The notes below the pieces were generated by a model. That model did no database searches. It was not told the origin of the DNA and saw only the letters and a list, made by a program, of their open reading frames with translations. Both the position numbers and the translations under genes were made by a program. This document shows, one piece after another, positions 9,474 to 17,788 of a stretch of 64,000 bases of DNA; the first letter of the stretch is position 1; every line of letters begins with the position of its first letter. Source of the stretch: Candidatus Saccharimonadota bacterium (GTDB lineage: Bacteria; Patescibacteriota; Saccharimonadia; Saccharimonadales; UBA4665); contig PDRS01000006.1 of assembly GCA_002746885.1 (NCBI GenBank), forward strand, positions 186,001 through 250,000, written 5' to 3'.

Positions 9474-11060
9474 CTACGCAGCGAGTGTTAAATCACTGCG
9501 CCGAAGTTTTTTGGGGTTCTGAGCGGGTTGCTGCGGGATCTTTGCGTCTTTTGAGACAAGCTTCTTCAGCGCTTCTATTAGCAGCTCAGACCCAGAAACA
9601 GACTTTTTCTGGCCCTCCTGAGAGGCAGCTTGCGCTAACTCTGTTCCGCTGCAGCCAACGCTTCCCGGCTTGCATGGTTGATGTTTGCATGCGGTCAGCA
9701 ACTCCCCCCGCCTGCGTGTATTTTTATGCCCCTCGGTACAGTAAAAGGTGAGAGGGCCGTATTCATCTGAGTCGTCGCTTGGGTCTTTTTCTTCTCGCTC
9801 TCGCTCAATTTGCTCAACAGTTTTGAGTGTGCCGTCGTCGTTGTACGGCGAGTTCTCGTTACTGATCGACGCGCCGCTCGCGCATGAACCTGAACGAGCA
9901 TTTTTACGCGCACTGTTCATAGCACTTTGTACCTGCTGCATGTTCCCTCTTTCATAATGAAAACGTGCTTCGGCAAGATCCATGGCCGCTTTTGCGCCAA
10001 ACACCCGCGCATCAATAGAATGATCGATAAGCGCCCTGTCTAACATGTGCTTTTCGGCTATTTTGCTCAGCGCATTTGTTGCCTCAAGCGGAGTTTTCAG
10101 AACAGGCGAAAGCGACATCAGTTCAGCAACAACACGCTCCGCAGTAGGCTCAAGCGCCCTTTCTCGAGCACGGCACACTTCTAGGTATGCGGCATAATCT
10201 TGCCGAGGCTTGAGCTGGCCAAAGAATGTGCCGCCAGCCATATCATCCCAGAGTTTTACTAAGTCAACGATGCCATTTGGCATTGCGCTTTTCGGTATCA
10301 GCAACACGTGGCCGATCATTTCTGCATCGCTCAATCCGCTCCATTCTGCGCCAAAATGCGCAGCAAACTGAACAGCGACTTCGTAGTCGTGACGAGGCGC
10401 ATCGCTCGCTTCCACCCCCGCAACGAAAGCCGATTCAGTCGTAATCGCGCCCTGTTCTTCGGTCGTCGCCTGAAGGGAAAGCGACTTTGACTCGGGGAAG
10501 AAACCAGCTCGCCTGAGAGTTTCATCGTCCGCCTCGGGACACAACGACACGACTACAGCGTAATTTTCCTCAAGCAACCCTGCGCGCCGCAGGCTATCGA
10601 TATAGTACATATTTGTCACCTCAGCTATCGTGCGTTCGCGCAGGAGCGGATTTGCGTTTGCATATTTCAGCGTGTTGAACTGAACTTGTTCGCTCGTTTG
10701 GCCGTGTTGTGCAATCTGTTCGTCATCGACAGCCTGATATATCTTTGTGACATGACCCGCCTTGAACGTGCGCTCGACGATGTCTGTTTGAACATTTGCT
10801 TTGACCAGGGCTTCGTTACCTTCCTGTATTGCCTTGAGGAGCGTCGTTTCTGGCTCAGCCTGAGTCGTCACCTCCTGGCCCTGAAGAGCAAGTCCGCCAA
10901 CCGCACGAGCAAGCGCTTCGGCTTTCTCCGCTGCTTCGCGCCGGATAACCGAAAGAAGGGGCGTCAGATCGTTCGGACAACGCCCCTCAGCATCCCGCCA
11001 TGTCGCGCCTAACTCTGCTCGTGTAGCCTGTTCGTCGTGTTTTTCGACTATCGCAGCCAT
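9474..11060 (-). CDS. Protein of unknown function, Cys-rich C-terminal region
   Basis: Long ORF; MAAIVEK is the likely start, downstream of a riboswitch-like leader; no family recognised. Confidence 0.75.
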   Translation of the reverse strand: MAAIVEKHDEQATRAELGATWRDAEGRCPNDLTPLLSVIRREAAEKAEALARAVGGLALQGQEVTTQAEPETTLLKAIQEGNEALVKANVQTDIVERTFKAGHVTKIYQAVDDEQIAQHGQTSEQVQFNTLKYANANPLLRERTIAEVTNMYYIDSLRRAGLLEENYAVVVSLCPEADDETLRRAGFFPESKSLSLQATTEEQGAITTESAFVAGVEASDAPRHDYEVAVQFAAHFGAEWSGLSDAEMIGHVLLIPKSAMPNGIVDLVKLWDDMAGGTFFGQLKPRQDYAAYLEVCRARERALEPTAERVVAELMSLSPVLKTPLEATNALSKIAEKHMLDRALIDHSIDARVFGAKAAMDLAEARFHYERGNMQQVQSAMNSARKNARSGSCASGASISNENSPYNDDGTLKTVEQIEREREEKDPSDDSDEYGPLTFYCTEGHKNTRRRGELLTACKHQPCKPGSVGCSGTELAQAASQEGQKKSVSGSELLIEALKKLVSKDAKIPQQPAQNPKKLRRSDLTLAA

Positions 11061-11126
11061 AAAAAATACCCTCGGACTTCCGAAGGCAAAGAATAGCCAA
11101 ACCATTGGCTCGCTTCTGCTCGGAAG

Positions 11127-11225
11127 ACTTTACGTCGTATCTGGCTTATGCGAAAGACTCCATCTCGCGCACTTACAGTTGCGGCACAGCCGAGGATTTA
11201 CACCCCGTTCCGACATTGTTTATTA
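11127..11225 (-). ncRNA. Cobalamin-riboswitch-like aptamer
   Basis: Minus strand: AUGUCGGAACGGGGUGUAAAUCCUCGGCUGUGCCGCAACUGUAAG...AUAAGCCAGAUACGACGU, matching the GGUG..AAUCC..GCUG.CCCGCAACUGUAA...AAGCCAG core; closing helix AUGUCG/CGACGU. Confidence 0.8.
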
Positions 11226-11280
11226 AAACGGTTACTTTTAGAGTCTAGCACGAGCATCACTACGCTAGATATAGTAATTT

Positions 11281-11958
11281 TTACTTAAAGCGAACACTAG
11301 AGAGTATTTCGTAGAGCGTTGAATAGTCTGGGCCTATACTGTTGTCAACATAGACAATAAACAGCTTGTGCGTTCCCTGGGTTGGTGTTGCGACCTGCAA
11401 GAAATTGGGACCGTCTTTCGACACCGTGCCAACAACCGCCCGCGAAGTATTTGCGGCATCGCATAAAAAGTCTATGCCCTGCCATTTCGCTGGAATTGCG
11501 CTGTCATTAGGTCCTTTGCGGCTTGCGTCGGTGTATTTGACGCAGTTTTCGGAAACAGCGTCATACTGCAGAGCACTGCCGTCGGTCGACAAAGCAAGCG
11601 CTTTGTTAAAGCTGAGGTTCGTCGGAATCTTGTCTATAAAAAACTCAATTGTTTGCGCATCATCTGTTGGACTTTGAAATCGATAGGCGGGCGCTGTTGG
11701 CCCTGAGGGTGCAGACACTTCTTTCCAGCCCGCAAGCAGCTTCATTCGAAACAGCGGTTTTTCCACGGCAATTTTTTCAGCGCGCCTGCTAGCATACGCT
11801 TTGCTGAGCGACGGAGCATTCCGAATCTCCTGCTGGGGCGCGATTTGCAGGCGAGACAATCCAAAAACAGCTCCCGCAAAAAGGAGTACAGCCGCGATCT
11901 TCAGAGCACGGCGGCGGGCGCGGTGATGCCGGTGAGTGCGTCGGTCTACTTGGTACAT
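11281..11958 (-). CDS. Hypothetical membrane-anchored extracytoplasmic protein
   Basis: N-terminal TM (ALKIAAVLLFAGAVFGL); SD AAGGA before MYQVDRR. Confidence 0.7.
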   Translation of the reverse strand: MYQVDRRTHRHHRARRRALKIAAVLLFAGAVFGLSRLQIAPQQEIRNAPSLSKAYASRRAEKIAVEKPLFRMKLLAGWKEVSAPSGPTAPAYRFQSPTDDAQTIEFFIDKIPTNLSFNKALALSTDGSALQYDAVSENCVKYTDASRKGPNDSAIPAKWQGIDFLCDAANTSRAVVGTVSKDGPNFLQVATPTQGTHKLFIVYVDNSIGPDYSTLYEILSSVRFK

Positions 11959-11983
11959 ACCGATTCCTTCTGATCTTACTATA

Positions 11984-12496
11984 TCATTTTGCTTGTGTTT
12001 TGCGTATCGCTGCGAGCCGAGCAGCAAAATGCTGCGAAACCGATTCAAGCCCGAGTACGCGCAGCGCAGCCAGCACAACCGCAATATCTTCGAGCTGGTT
12101 CGGGGTGGCTATCGCCTGGGTTTCAATGTCTTGGAATAGTTTTTCAACTTTTTCGGTGAGCCATTTTTCCTGCGCGGGCTTAATTTCATTCGTTAGTAAA
12201 GGCTTTTCGGCGAACATGGTCGGCGACACAACTTCGATCGATCGGGCGCTGTGGTCGCGCTTGATGAGGTGACCCCGCTTGATGAGATTACCCACATGCA
12301 ACGCCACAGTTGCTACCGATGTGTAGTTGAGTCCTGTCATGATTTCGCGGTAACTAGGGCTATACCCATGCTCGACAATAAACTGTTCTATAAATGCCAG
12401 CAGCTCCTTTTGTTTTTTCGTGGGTCGAACTCGTTTGCTGTTTTGTTCTTCGCCGCTACCCACAGAACCAGTGTTCGTTGTTTGCTTTTCGTTCAT
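11984..12496 (-). CDS. LexA-type winged-helix DNA-binding protein without a recognisable peptidase domain
   Basis: RPTKKQKELLAFIEQFIVEHGYSPSYREIMTGLNYTSVATVALHVGNLIKRGHLIKRDHSARSIEV resembles the LexA N-terminal domain. Confidence 0.75.
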   Translation of the reverse strand: MNEKQTTNTGSVGSGEEQNSKRVRPTKKQKELLAFIEQFIVEHGYSPSYREIMTGLNYTSVATVALHVGNLIKRGHLIKRDHSARSIEVVSPTMFAEKPLLTNEIKPAQEKWLTEKVEKLFQDIETQAIATPNQLEDIAVVLAALRVLGLESVSQHFAARLAAIRKTQAK

Positions 12497-12646
12497 GCTT
12501 ATTGTAAAATAGGTGACATGCGTTTAGCGCTCGGTGCTTTGTTTTTAAAGAAAAATACTTGACAGACTTTGTCAAGAGGTGTTATTATTGACTCATAACC
12601 ACGACTGGCTAGCCCTAAGGTTTCGACCGACCGGCGAGGCCAGTTT

Positions 12647-13219
12647 TCATTTTGTGACATTGTGCTGCCCTTTAGGTACATATTCGAGCTTCTTGCGCAA
12701 ATCTTGATTATTGCCCAGCACCACTATTTGCGGCGCAAATTTTTTCAACAGACTTGAATATCGATGATTCGGCGCCAAAACCTTAAGTAATTTATTTTCA
12801 GCGTCCAGATACTCTAATAAGCAAAGGAAATCGCCATCGCCGCTTACAATCAGTGCTTTGTCATACTGTGAAAATGTTAAAGCAGAAGAATACAGAACCA
12901 GTTCGGCGTCGACATTACCTTTCGTGTTCTTCTGGCCATTTTCGTAGTACGGCATTGTCGGCTTGAGTACTACTATAAACCCCGCTTCCTGTAGGCGGCT
13001 ATACAGCATTTCGTTACCAGGCTTGCTTCCTATAAAGTAGTAGGCCTTCGCAACGTTATACTTATTTTTTAAGTAGAGGCGAAACTTTTTTTGGTCAAGC
13101 TTCCACCCCTCATAATCTACTTTTCCACTCTTAGGATTAACGATGTCTCGGCTAACGCCAATGTTCAGATTCTGGCCGTCAACAAATGCGTAGACGATTG
13201 GCTTTGAATCATCTTTCAT
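12647..13219 (-). CDS. NYN/LabA-like PIN-fold protein
   Basis: AFVDGQNLNIG...; KGNVDAELVLYSSALTFSQYDKALIVSGDGDFLCLLEYL. Confidence 0.85.
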   Translation of the reverse strand: MKDDSKPIVYAFVDGQNLNIGVSRDIVNPKSGKVDYEGWKLDQKKFRLYLKNKYNVAKAYYFIGSKPGNEMLYSRLQEAGFIVVLKPTMPYYENGQKNTKGNVDAELVLYSSALTFSQYDKALIVSGDGDFLCLLEYLDAENKLLKVLAPNHRYSSLLKKFAPQIVVLGNNQDLRKKLEYVPKGQHNVTK

Positions 13220-13239
13220 GGCACTAGTATACCATTGCG

Positions 13240-13761
13240 CTACCTCGAAAACACCCAGTGCTTATACCAGAGCCATTTCCACGCTGTGAAGAAAAGACTG
13301 GAGGCCCAAAGGCCGATGAATGGCGTTACACCAAACCACCTAAGACCAGCAACAATGGCGTAGTCTATGGGAATGTTTATGAGGCTGAACGGAACAAATT
13401 TTTTCAGAATCGCTTTGTGGCCCTGCTGCCGCGCAGATGCGCTGAACGCTATATAGTGCTGTATAAGATAGTTAAGCGACCAGCCAACGAGGTCGGCGAT
13501 ACCTTTTGCAAGGAGCCAATGCCAGTGGAGAAAACCATAAAGCAGCACAAAAACAAGGTAGCCGCTCGCAAAAAACACGACCCCTCCGAGGTTAAAATAA
13601 GCAAATTGCACAAGCCCATTTGCAACACAGACTTTGTGTTCCGTTTGCTTTGCGGTGCGTCGTGCTTGGCGCTTTGGCGGTCTTTCCCCGCCCTGTAACG
13701 TTTCCTGTTTGGCTGCCACTGCCTCGGTAGTAGGCAGCCTTAAACGTATCCAGCGTTTCAA
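13240..13761 (-). CDS. GtrA-like membrane protein
   Basis: FAYFNLGGVVFFASGYLVFVLLYGF...WSLNYLIQHYIAF...WLWYKHWVF; probable TTG start overlapping the upstream TGA (TTGA). Confidence 0.7.
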   Translation of the reverse strand: MKRWIRLRLPTTEAVAAKQETLQGGERPPKRQARRTAKQTEHKVCVANGLVQFAYFNLGGVVFFASGYLVFVLLYGFLHWHWLLAKGIADLVGWSLNYLIQHYIAFSASARQQGHKAILKKFVPFSLINIPIDYAIVAGLRWFGVTPFIGLWASSLFFTAWKWLWYKHWVFSR

Positions 13762-15083
13762 GCCATTTCCTTCTTTTGCGAACCAGTTAGCGCAATCGCA
13801 GCTAAGCCCCACCACAGATAGGCAAGCGTGACATCTGCCCAGGCGTACGAAAGTAAGTTGACGAGTGTCAAACCAACAAGCGTCGCAAGCATTGTCCATG
13901 CAAGAACAGTTTTTTGCCTATATAGCAGCTTGCTCAAAACAAGACAAATGGCAATAAAAAGCCCCATACCAAGCCAGCCAATTTCTTGCCCAAGCCCGAG
14001 AAAATAGTTTTCGCTGTTGCGAGCAGGCACTGTGTCCTCCAGCATGGAGGCCGGCCCTGCAGTGCCAAGACCCCGACCAAGCGGCTCATTTACGACGTCG
14101 CCGAGTCCCTGCTGGAGAGCTGCGACACGACCCTCGTTTGAGGTTAGTTCGGCCGTAGAACGATCGTTAACATGGAAGATAGCGTTTTGGACGCCGTGGT
14201 TCGTTTGCAAGAAAAGTAGTAGTATTCCAAGGCTCGCAGCTACCGCAACCGCAGCAAGTAGATTTTCTCTAGCATTTCGCCACACCCCTTTTGTAACCGT
14301 CAGCCAGACGAGCCCGCTCATGATTAAGCCAAGCCACGCACTTCTCGAAAAACTGAGAAACAAAGCCGCCAACACCAGCACAGCAAATGCATATTTTCTC
14401 ACGCGAGAAAACGCTGCTATCCATACTAACCCAATACCAACAAGCAGATACGCGCCGAGAGGATTTGGTCCCCGTAGAAACGATTGAGCGCGAATGGTTT
14501 CGGTGTCCTGGTTTATCGTATGGGCAGGCGAGATGGTAATGCCTTTTTGATACCCAAAATGCCCGAGAAAGTCAGGCGGCAGTACAAAAAATTGCAGTAC
14601 GGCAAAAACCGACACAGCGGCGAGCGGGATCAGCGCTATTGGCTGCCAGTTGCGCCGAAGCCAATTACTGCGATAGCCCACCGCGCAAACCGCCGCAAAC
14701 CACACCACATGACGCGTGTTGAGCAGCAAACCATAGGCCGCCGCCTGAACGTCAAGCTGTTTTACCGCAACAGAAACCCCGTAATATACAAGGTTCACTA
14801 TAAGATACGCGGCCACAAGCCAAGCAAGTTTTTGTCCAGACAGCTGCTGCCACAACAACTTAAGACGCCCAGAGAACACCAACCAGAACAGCAGAATAAG
14901 TAGTGCAAACTCGGGTACGAGTCGTAACAAGGTGTAGTTTCCGCCGACTTTCGCTCCGGCTACGGCGAGAAACGCCTGAAACGGTACAAGCAATAAGACG
15001 GCAGCAACGATATAGTCTGGCAACTTGCCCGCTAATAATTTTCTAGGAAGACCTGTCGCTTTCCGTACAGTCTTTTCTCGCAT
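13758..15083 (-). CDS. O-antigen ligase/polymerase-like membrane protein
   Basis: Multi-TM protein with LSFSRSAWLGLIMSGLVWL and a large extracytoplasmic loop (GRGLGTAGPAS..ENYFLGLGQEIGWLGM). Confidence 0.8.
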   Translation of the reverse strand: MREKTVRKATGLPRKLLAGKLPDYIVAAVLLLVPFQAFLAVAGAKVGGNYTLLRLVPEFALLILLFWLVFSGRLKLLWQQLSGQKLAWLVAAYLIVNLVYYGVSVAVKQLDVQAAAYGLLLNTRHVVWFAAVCAVGYRSNWLRRNWQPIALIPLAAVSVFAVLQFFVLPPDFLGHFGYQKGITISPAHTINQDTETIRAQSFLRGPNPLGAYLLVGIGLVWIAAFSRVRKYAFAVLVLAALFLSFSRSAWLGLIMSGLVWLTVTKGVWRNARENLLAAVAVAASLGILLLFLQTNHGVQNAIFHVNDRSTAELTSNEGRVAALQQGLGDVVNEPLGRGLGTAGPASMLEDTVPARNSENYFLGLGQEIGWLGMGLFIAICLVLSKLLYRQKTVLAWTMLATLVGLTLVNLLSYAWADVTLAYLWWGLAAIALTGSQKKEMA

Positions 15084-15154
15084 ACCTAGTAGTATAGCCG
15101 ATACGGACTCGACCTGCGATCACTGCGTGCAAAGCCGTGTTATACTGAGCTCAC

Positions 15155-15250
15155 TTAACAACTGAGATATCGAGAGTGCGGCGAGCGGACTAGCGTGATG
15201 ACCCGTCAGCAACCTACGGAATATTCCGCAAGGTGCTTCATCTAGCCCTA
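15155..15250 (+). ncRNA. SAM-I (S-box)-like riboswitch
   Basis: AUCGAGAGUGCGGCGAGCGGACUAGCGUGAUGACCCGUCAGCAACCUACGGAAUAUUCCGCAAGGUGCUUCAUCUAGCCC matches the S-box core; located before metK. Confidence 0.85.
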
Positions 15251-15264
15251 TTACTAAATGTAAT

Positions 15265-15309
15265 GGCGGAAAGATATGTAGACGCATTATCCTTTCCCGC
15301 CAGGAAAGG
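15265..15309 (+). promoter_or_regulatory. metK expression platform: mutually exclusive hairpins controlling SD access
   Basis: ggcggaaag(15265-15273)/ctttcccgcc(15292-15301) versus cctttcc(15291-15297)/ggaaagg(15303-15309), the latter covering the SD aggaaagg. Confidence 0.6.
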
Positions 15310-15316
15310 ATTTTTC

Positions 15317-16447
15317 ATGACAAACACAGTTGGTGATTCTACACTTTTTACAAGCGAGTCGGTCTGCGCCGGTCATCCGGACAAACTGGCAGACGCCGTG
15401 AGCGACGCGTTAGTAGATGCAATTTTGGCAAAGGATCCGGCCGCTCGGACAGGCATTGAAACAGTCGTCGGCGCAAATCAAATTAGTCTGTTTGGCGAAA
15501 TAAAAACAACGGCGAGCATAGACTTTGAGAAGGTCGTTCGCAATACCGTAAAACGGCTTGGCTACACCAATCCGGAATGGAAGTTTTCGGCAACTGAGTC
15601 ACGTTTTACAAACTTTTTGCATCAGCAGTCCCCCGAAATTGCGCTGGGCGTAGACGCCGATGGCGCCGGCGACCAAGGTATGATGTTTGGATTCGCTTGC
15701 AATGAAACACCCGAGCTCATGCCGCTCCCAATCGCGCTCGCACATGCACTTGCGCGCCGAATAGACGAGTGCCGCGAAAACGGTGTACTTCGTTGGCTAC
15801 GACCTGACGGCAAAGCTCAGGCGACCATACGTTACGATGAAGACGGTCAGCCTGCGGCGGTCGAGAAACTCGTTGCGGCGGTGGCGCACGACGAAAAGAC
15901 CTCGGCCGAACAGGTTCGCAAGGACGTTATAGAGCATGTGTTTGCGCCAGTGCTTCGCCGCTACAAATTAAAGCTGCCCGCCGAACATAACATCGTCGTC
16001 AACGGCACTGGTCTGTGGCACATTCCTGGCCCTGAGTCAGACGCAGGACTGACGGGACGCAAAATAGTCGTGGACACGTACGGTGGATATGCCCGCGTAG
16101 GCGGCGGGGCTTTTAGTGGAAAAGACCCGAGCAAAGTTGATCGCAGCGGCGCATATGCCGCGCGCTACATTGCAAAAAACATTGTCGCAGCAAAACTAGC
16201 AACAAAGTGCGAGGTCGGCCTTGCTTACGTCATCGGGCAACCAAAGCCGCTCATGCAAACCATTGACAGCTTTGGCACCGCCACCGTGAGCGAAGCCGAG
16301 CTGTATGCTTTCAAAGATAAACTCATCGACACTAGCGTGAAAGGGATTATCGAAACTCTCGATCTGTGCCGCCCTATTTACAGCGCGACGAGCGCCTACG
16401 GTCATTTCGGAAAAAACGATTTGCCATGGGAACAGCTCGCTTTGTAG
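15317..16447 (+). CDS. metK: S-adenosylmethionine synthetase
   Basis: FTSESVCAGHPDKLADAVSDALVDAIL; GAGDQGMMFGFACNETPELMP; GGGAFSGKDPSKVDRSGAYAARY; track start at 15233 lies in the riboswitch. Confidence 0.95.
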   Translation: MTNTVGDSTLFTSESVCAGHPDKLADAVSDALVDAILAKDPAARTGIETVVGANQISLFGEIKTTASIDFEKVVRNTVKRLGYTNPEWKFSATESRFTNFLHQQSPEIALGVDADGAGDQGMMFGFACNETPELMPLPIALAHALARRIDECRENGVLRWLRPDGKAQATIRYDEDGQPAAVEKLVAAVAHDEKTSAEQVRKDVIEHVFAPVLRRYKLKLPAEHNIVVNGTGLWHIPGPESDAGLTGRKIVVDTYGGYARVGGGAFSGKDPSKVDRSGAYAARYIAKNIVAAKLATKCEVGLAYVIGQPKPLMQTIDSFGTATVSEAELYAFKDKLIDTSVKGIIETLDLCRPIYSATSAYGHFGKNDLPWEQLAL

Positions 16448-16455
16448 CGAGAGTC

Positions 16456-17256
16456 TTATGCGGCGCGCTGAAGTACAACACCCGATATGGTTTCGTTAGC
16501 GCCCGCATGATATGCGCCTATTTCCTTAAATCCTGAGATGCAGATATCCTCTGCGCCTGCGTAAAGCAACCGTCTATTACCTTCCGAGGTCCTCAGTACA
16601 ACGCGTGTATCCGAACTAGCAGTTTTCTGAATTCTATCTAGTACCTTTTGTTTGGGCTGGGCGAGCAGCGCTACGACAACGACGTCATATTCACTCATTT
16701 CACCTGGCGCTGAAGCACTCGGCAATCGAGCGTCTTGACCTGCCTTGCGGTCAATCGTAATCGCTCGTTGAAGACCCAGCCTTGCAACGAGACGCCGCGA
16801 TGTGTCGCACGCCTCTTGAGAACTATCAAAACAGTGTATACGAGCACCGCCTGATTGTTGGTGCAGCAAAATAGGCGAAACTGGAAAAGGCCCGCTACCG
16901 ATAAACAACACGTTGTCGGTTTTTTGTATTTCGGCAGCTGCTATTTCTTTAGCAGTCAAGCCCCCAAATCGTTCATACAAGGGATAGGTTTCTACCTGTG
17001 CGTCTCTGTCGATCACGCGTTCGGCGTATTTCTTTTCGAGATTGGTCTCATAGCGTTCATATAGTGCATGTAGCGCGGCAACGGTTTCTGACGTGACGTC
17101 TACGGGTGCTTCGCTGTGTTGCGCTGACCTCTGCAGTAAAACACTTTCGAGTCGTAAAGCCGCCCCGTTAACAGCACGAGGAGACGTAAGCTCTAACCGG
17201 CTCAAAGATGGCAGCTCTAGCTTTAGCTTTTTTTCTGAATCGTACAATGAAGACAT
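16456..17256 (-). CDS. Nicotianamine synthase-family protein
   Basis: NVLFIGSGPFPVSPILLHQQ; VVVVALLAQPKQKVL; VVLRTSEGNRRLLYAGAEDICISGFKEIGAYHAGANETISGVVL aligns by eye with NAS motifs (FIGSGPLPLTS; LRSAHGARAFLYP; GFEVL..YHP...N.VV). Confidence 0.8.
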   Translation of the reverse strand: MSSLYDSEKKLKLELPSLSRLELTSPRAVNGAALRLESVLLQRSAQHSEAPVDVTSETVAALHALYERYETNLEKKYAERVIDRDAQVETYPLYERFGGLTAKEIAAAEIQKTDNVLFIGSGPFPVSPILLHQQSGGARIHCFDSSQEACDTSRRLVARLGLQRAITIDRKAGQDARLPSASAPGEMSEYDVVVVALLAQPKQKVLDRIQKTASSDTRVVLRTSEGNRRLLYAGAEDICISGFKEIGAYHAGANETISGVVLQRAA

Positions 17257-17295
17257 GCCAAACAGTATAACGCAAATAATTTGACTTTACAAAAA

Positions 17296-17658
17296 CTATA
17301 ATGTTTCGTATACCATATCGACCGACTCTATGGTAGAACGCGTAAACGCAACGACCGCACTTACATCAAACTGTTTGCAAGTATACACATCTGCCGTAAA
17401 CAGTTTTGTTTCCGAGAAAGCATAAACGTGGCAGCCAGACTCTTTCCATGTGATAAATCCATTCAGGTCTACGAGCTGCACTTCCGGATGAGAGCGTTCA
17501 TCGGGCGGCCAGCAATACGGCCCAGCAAAAACCGTCATACCTGTTATTTCAGAGAGACGCGTTAGATATTCTTTGATACTTTCGCTTGTGAGATTGGCGC
17601 GAAAGTGCCCTTCCATGATGAGCCGCTGCCGAAAAACACGAGGTTCAATGTTGCGCAT
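17296..17658 (-). CDS. S-adenosylmethionine decarboxylase (SpeD)-like protein
   Basis: KESGCHVYAFSETKLFTADVYTCKQFD aligns without gaps to the SpeD segment [23 protein letters not shown] (from memory). Confidence 0.6.
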   Translation of the reverse strand: MRNIEPRVFRQRLIMEGHFRANLTSESIKEYLTRLSEITGMTVFAGPYCWPPDERSHPEVQLVDLNGFITWKESGCHVYAFSETKLFTADVYTCKQFDVSAVVAFTRSTIESVDMVYETL

Positions 17659-17788
17659 ATCATCATTATACCCTGAACGCCATGCTTGAGCCTAGCAACA
17701 CTACGTGAAACCTAGGCTGGTGCAGCAAAATGTGTTCGTTCGCTGCAGGCTCGCGTCTCACCCCCGTTGGTGGTACAATTGCGAGTAG

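Noticed and set aside
11061-11105. 15-aa extension MVWLFFAFGSPRVFF of the unknown ORF
   Set aside because: Lies in the riboswitch expression platform; MAAIVEK has a better start context.
13762-13899. Extended GtrA start overlapping the O-antigen ligase gene
   Set aside because: TTGA-type overlap start at 13761 is more parsimonious.
15233-15316. N-terminal extension of metK (MLHLALLLNVMAERYVDALSFPARKGFF)
   Set aside because: Overlaps the riboswitch and platform; canonical MetK start and SD are at 15317.
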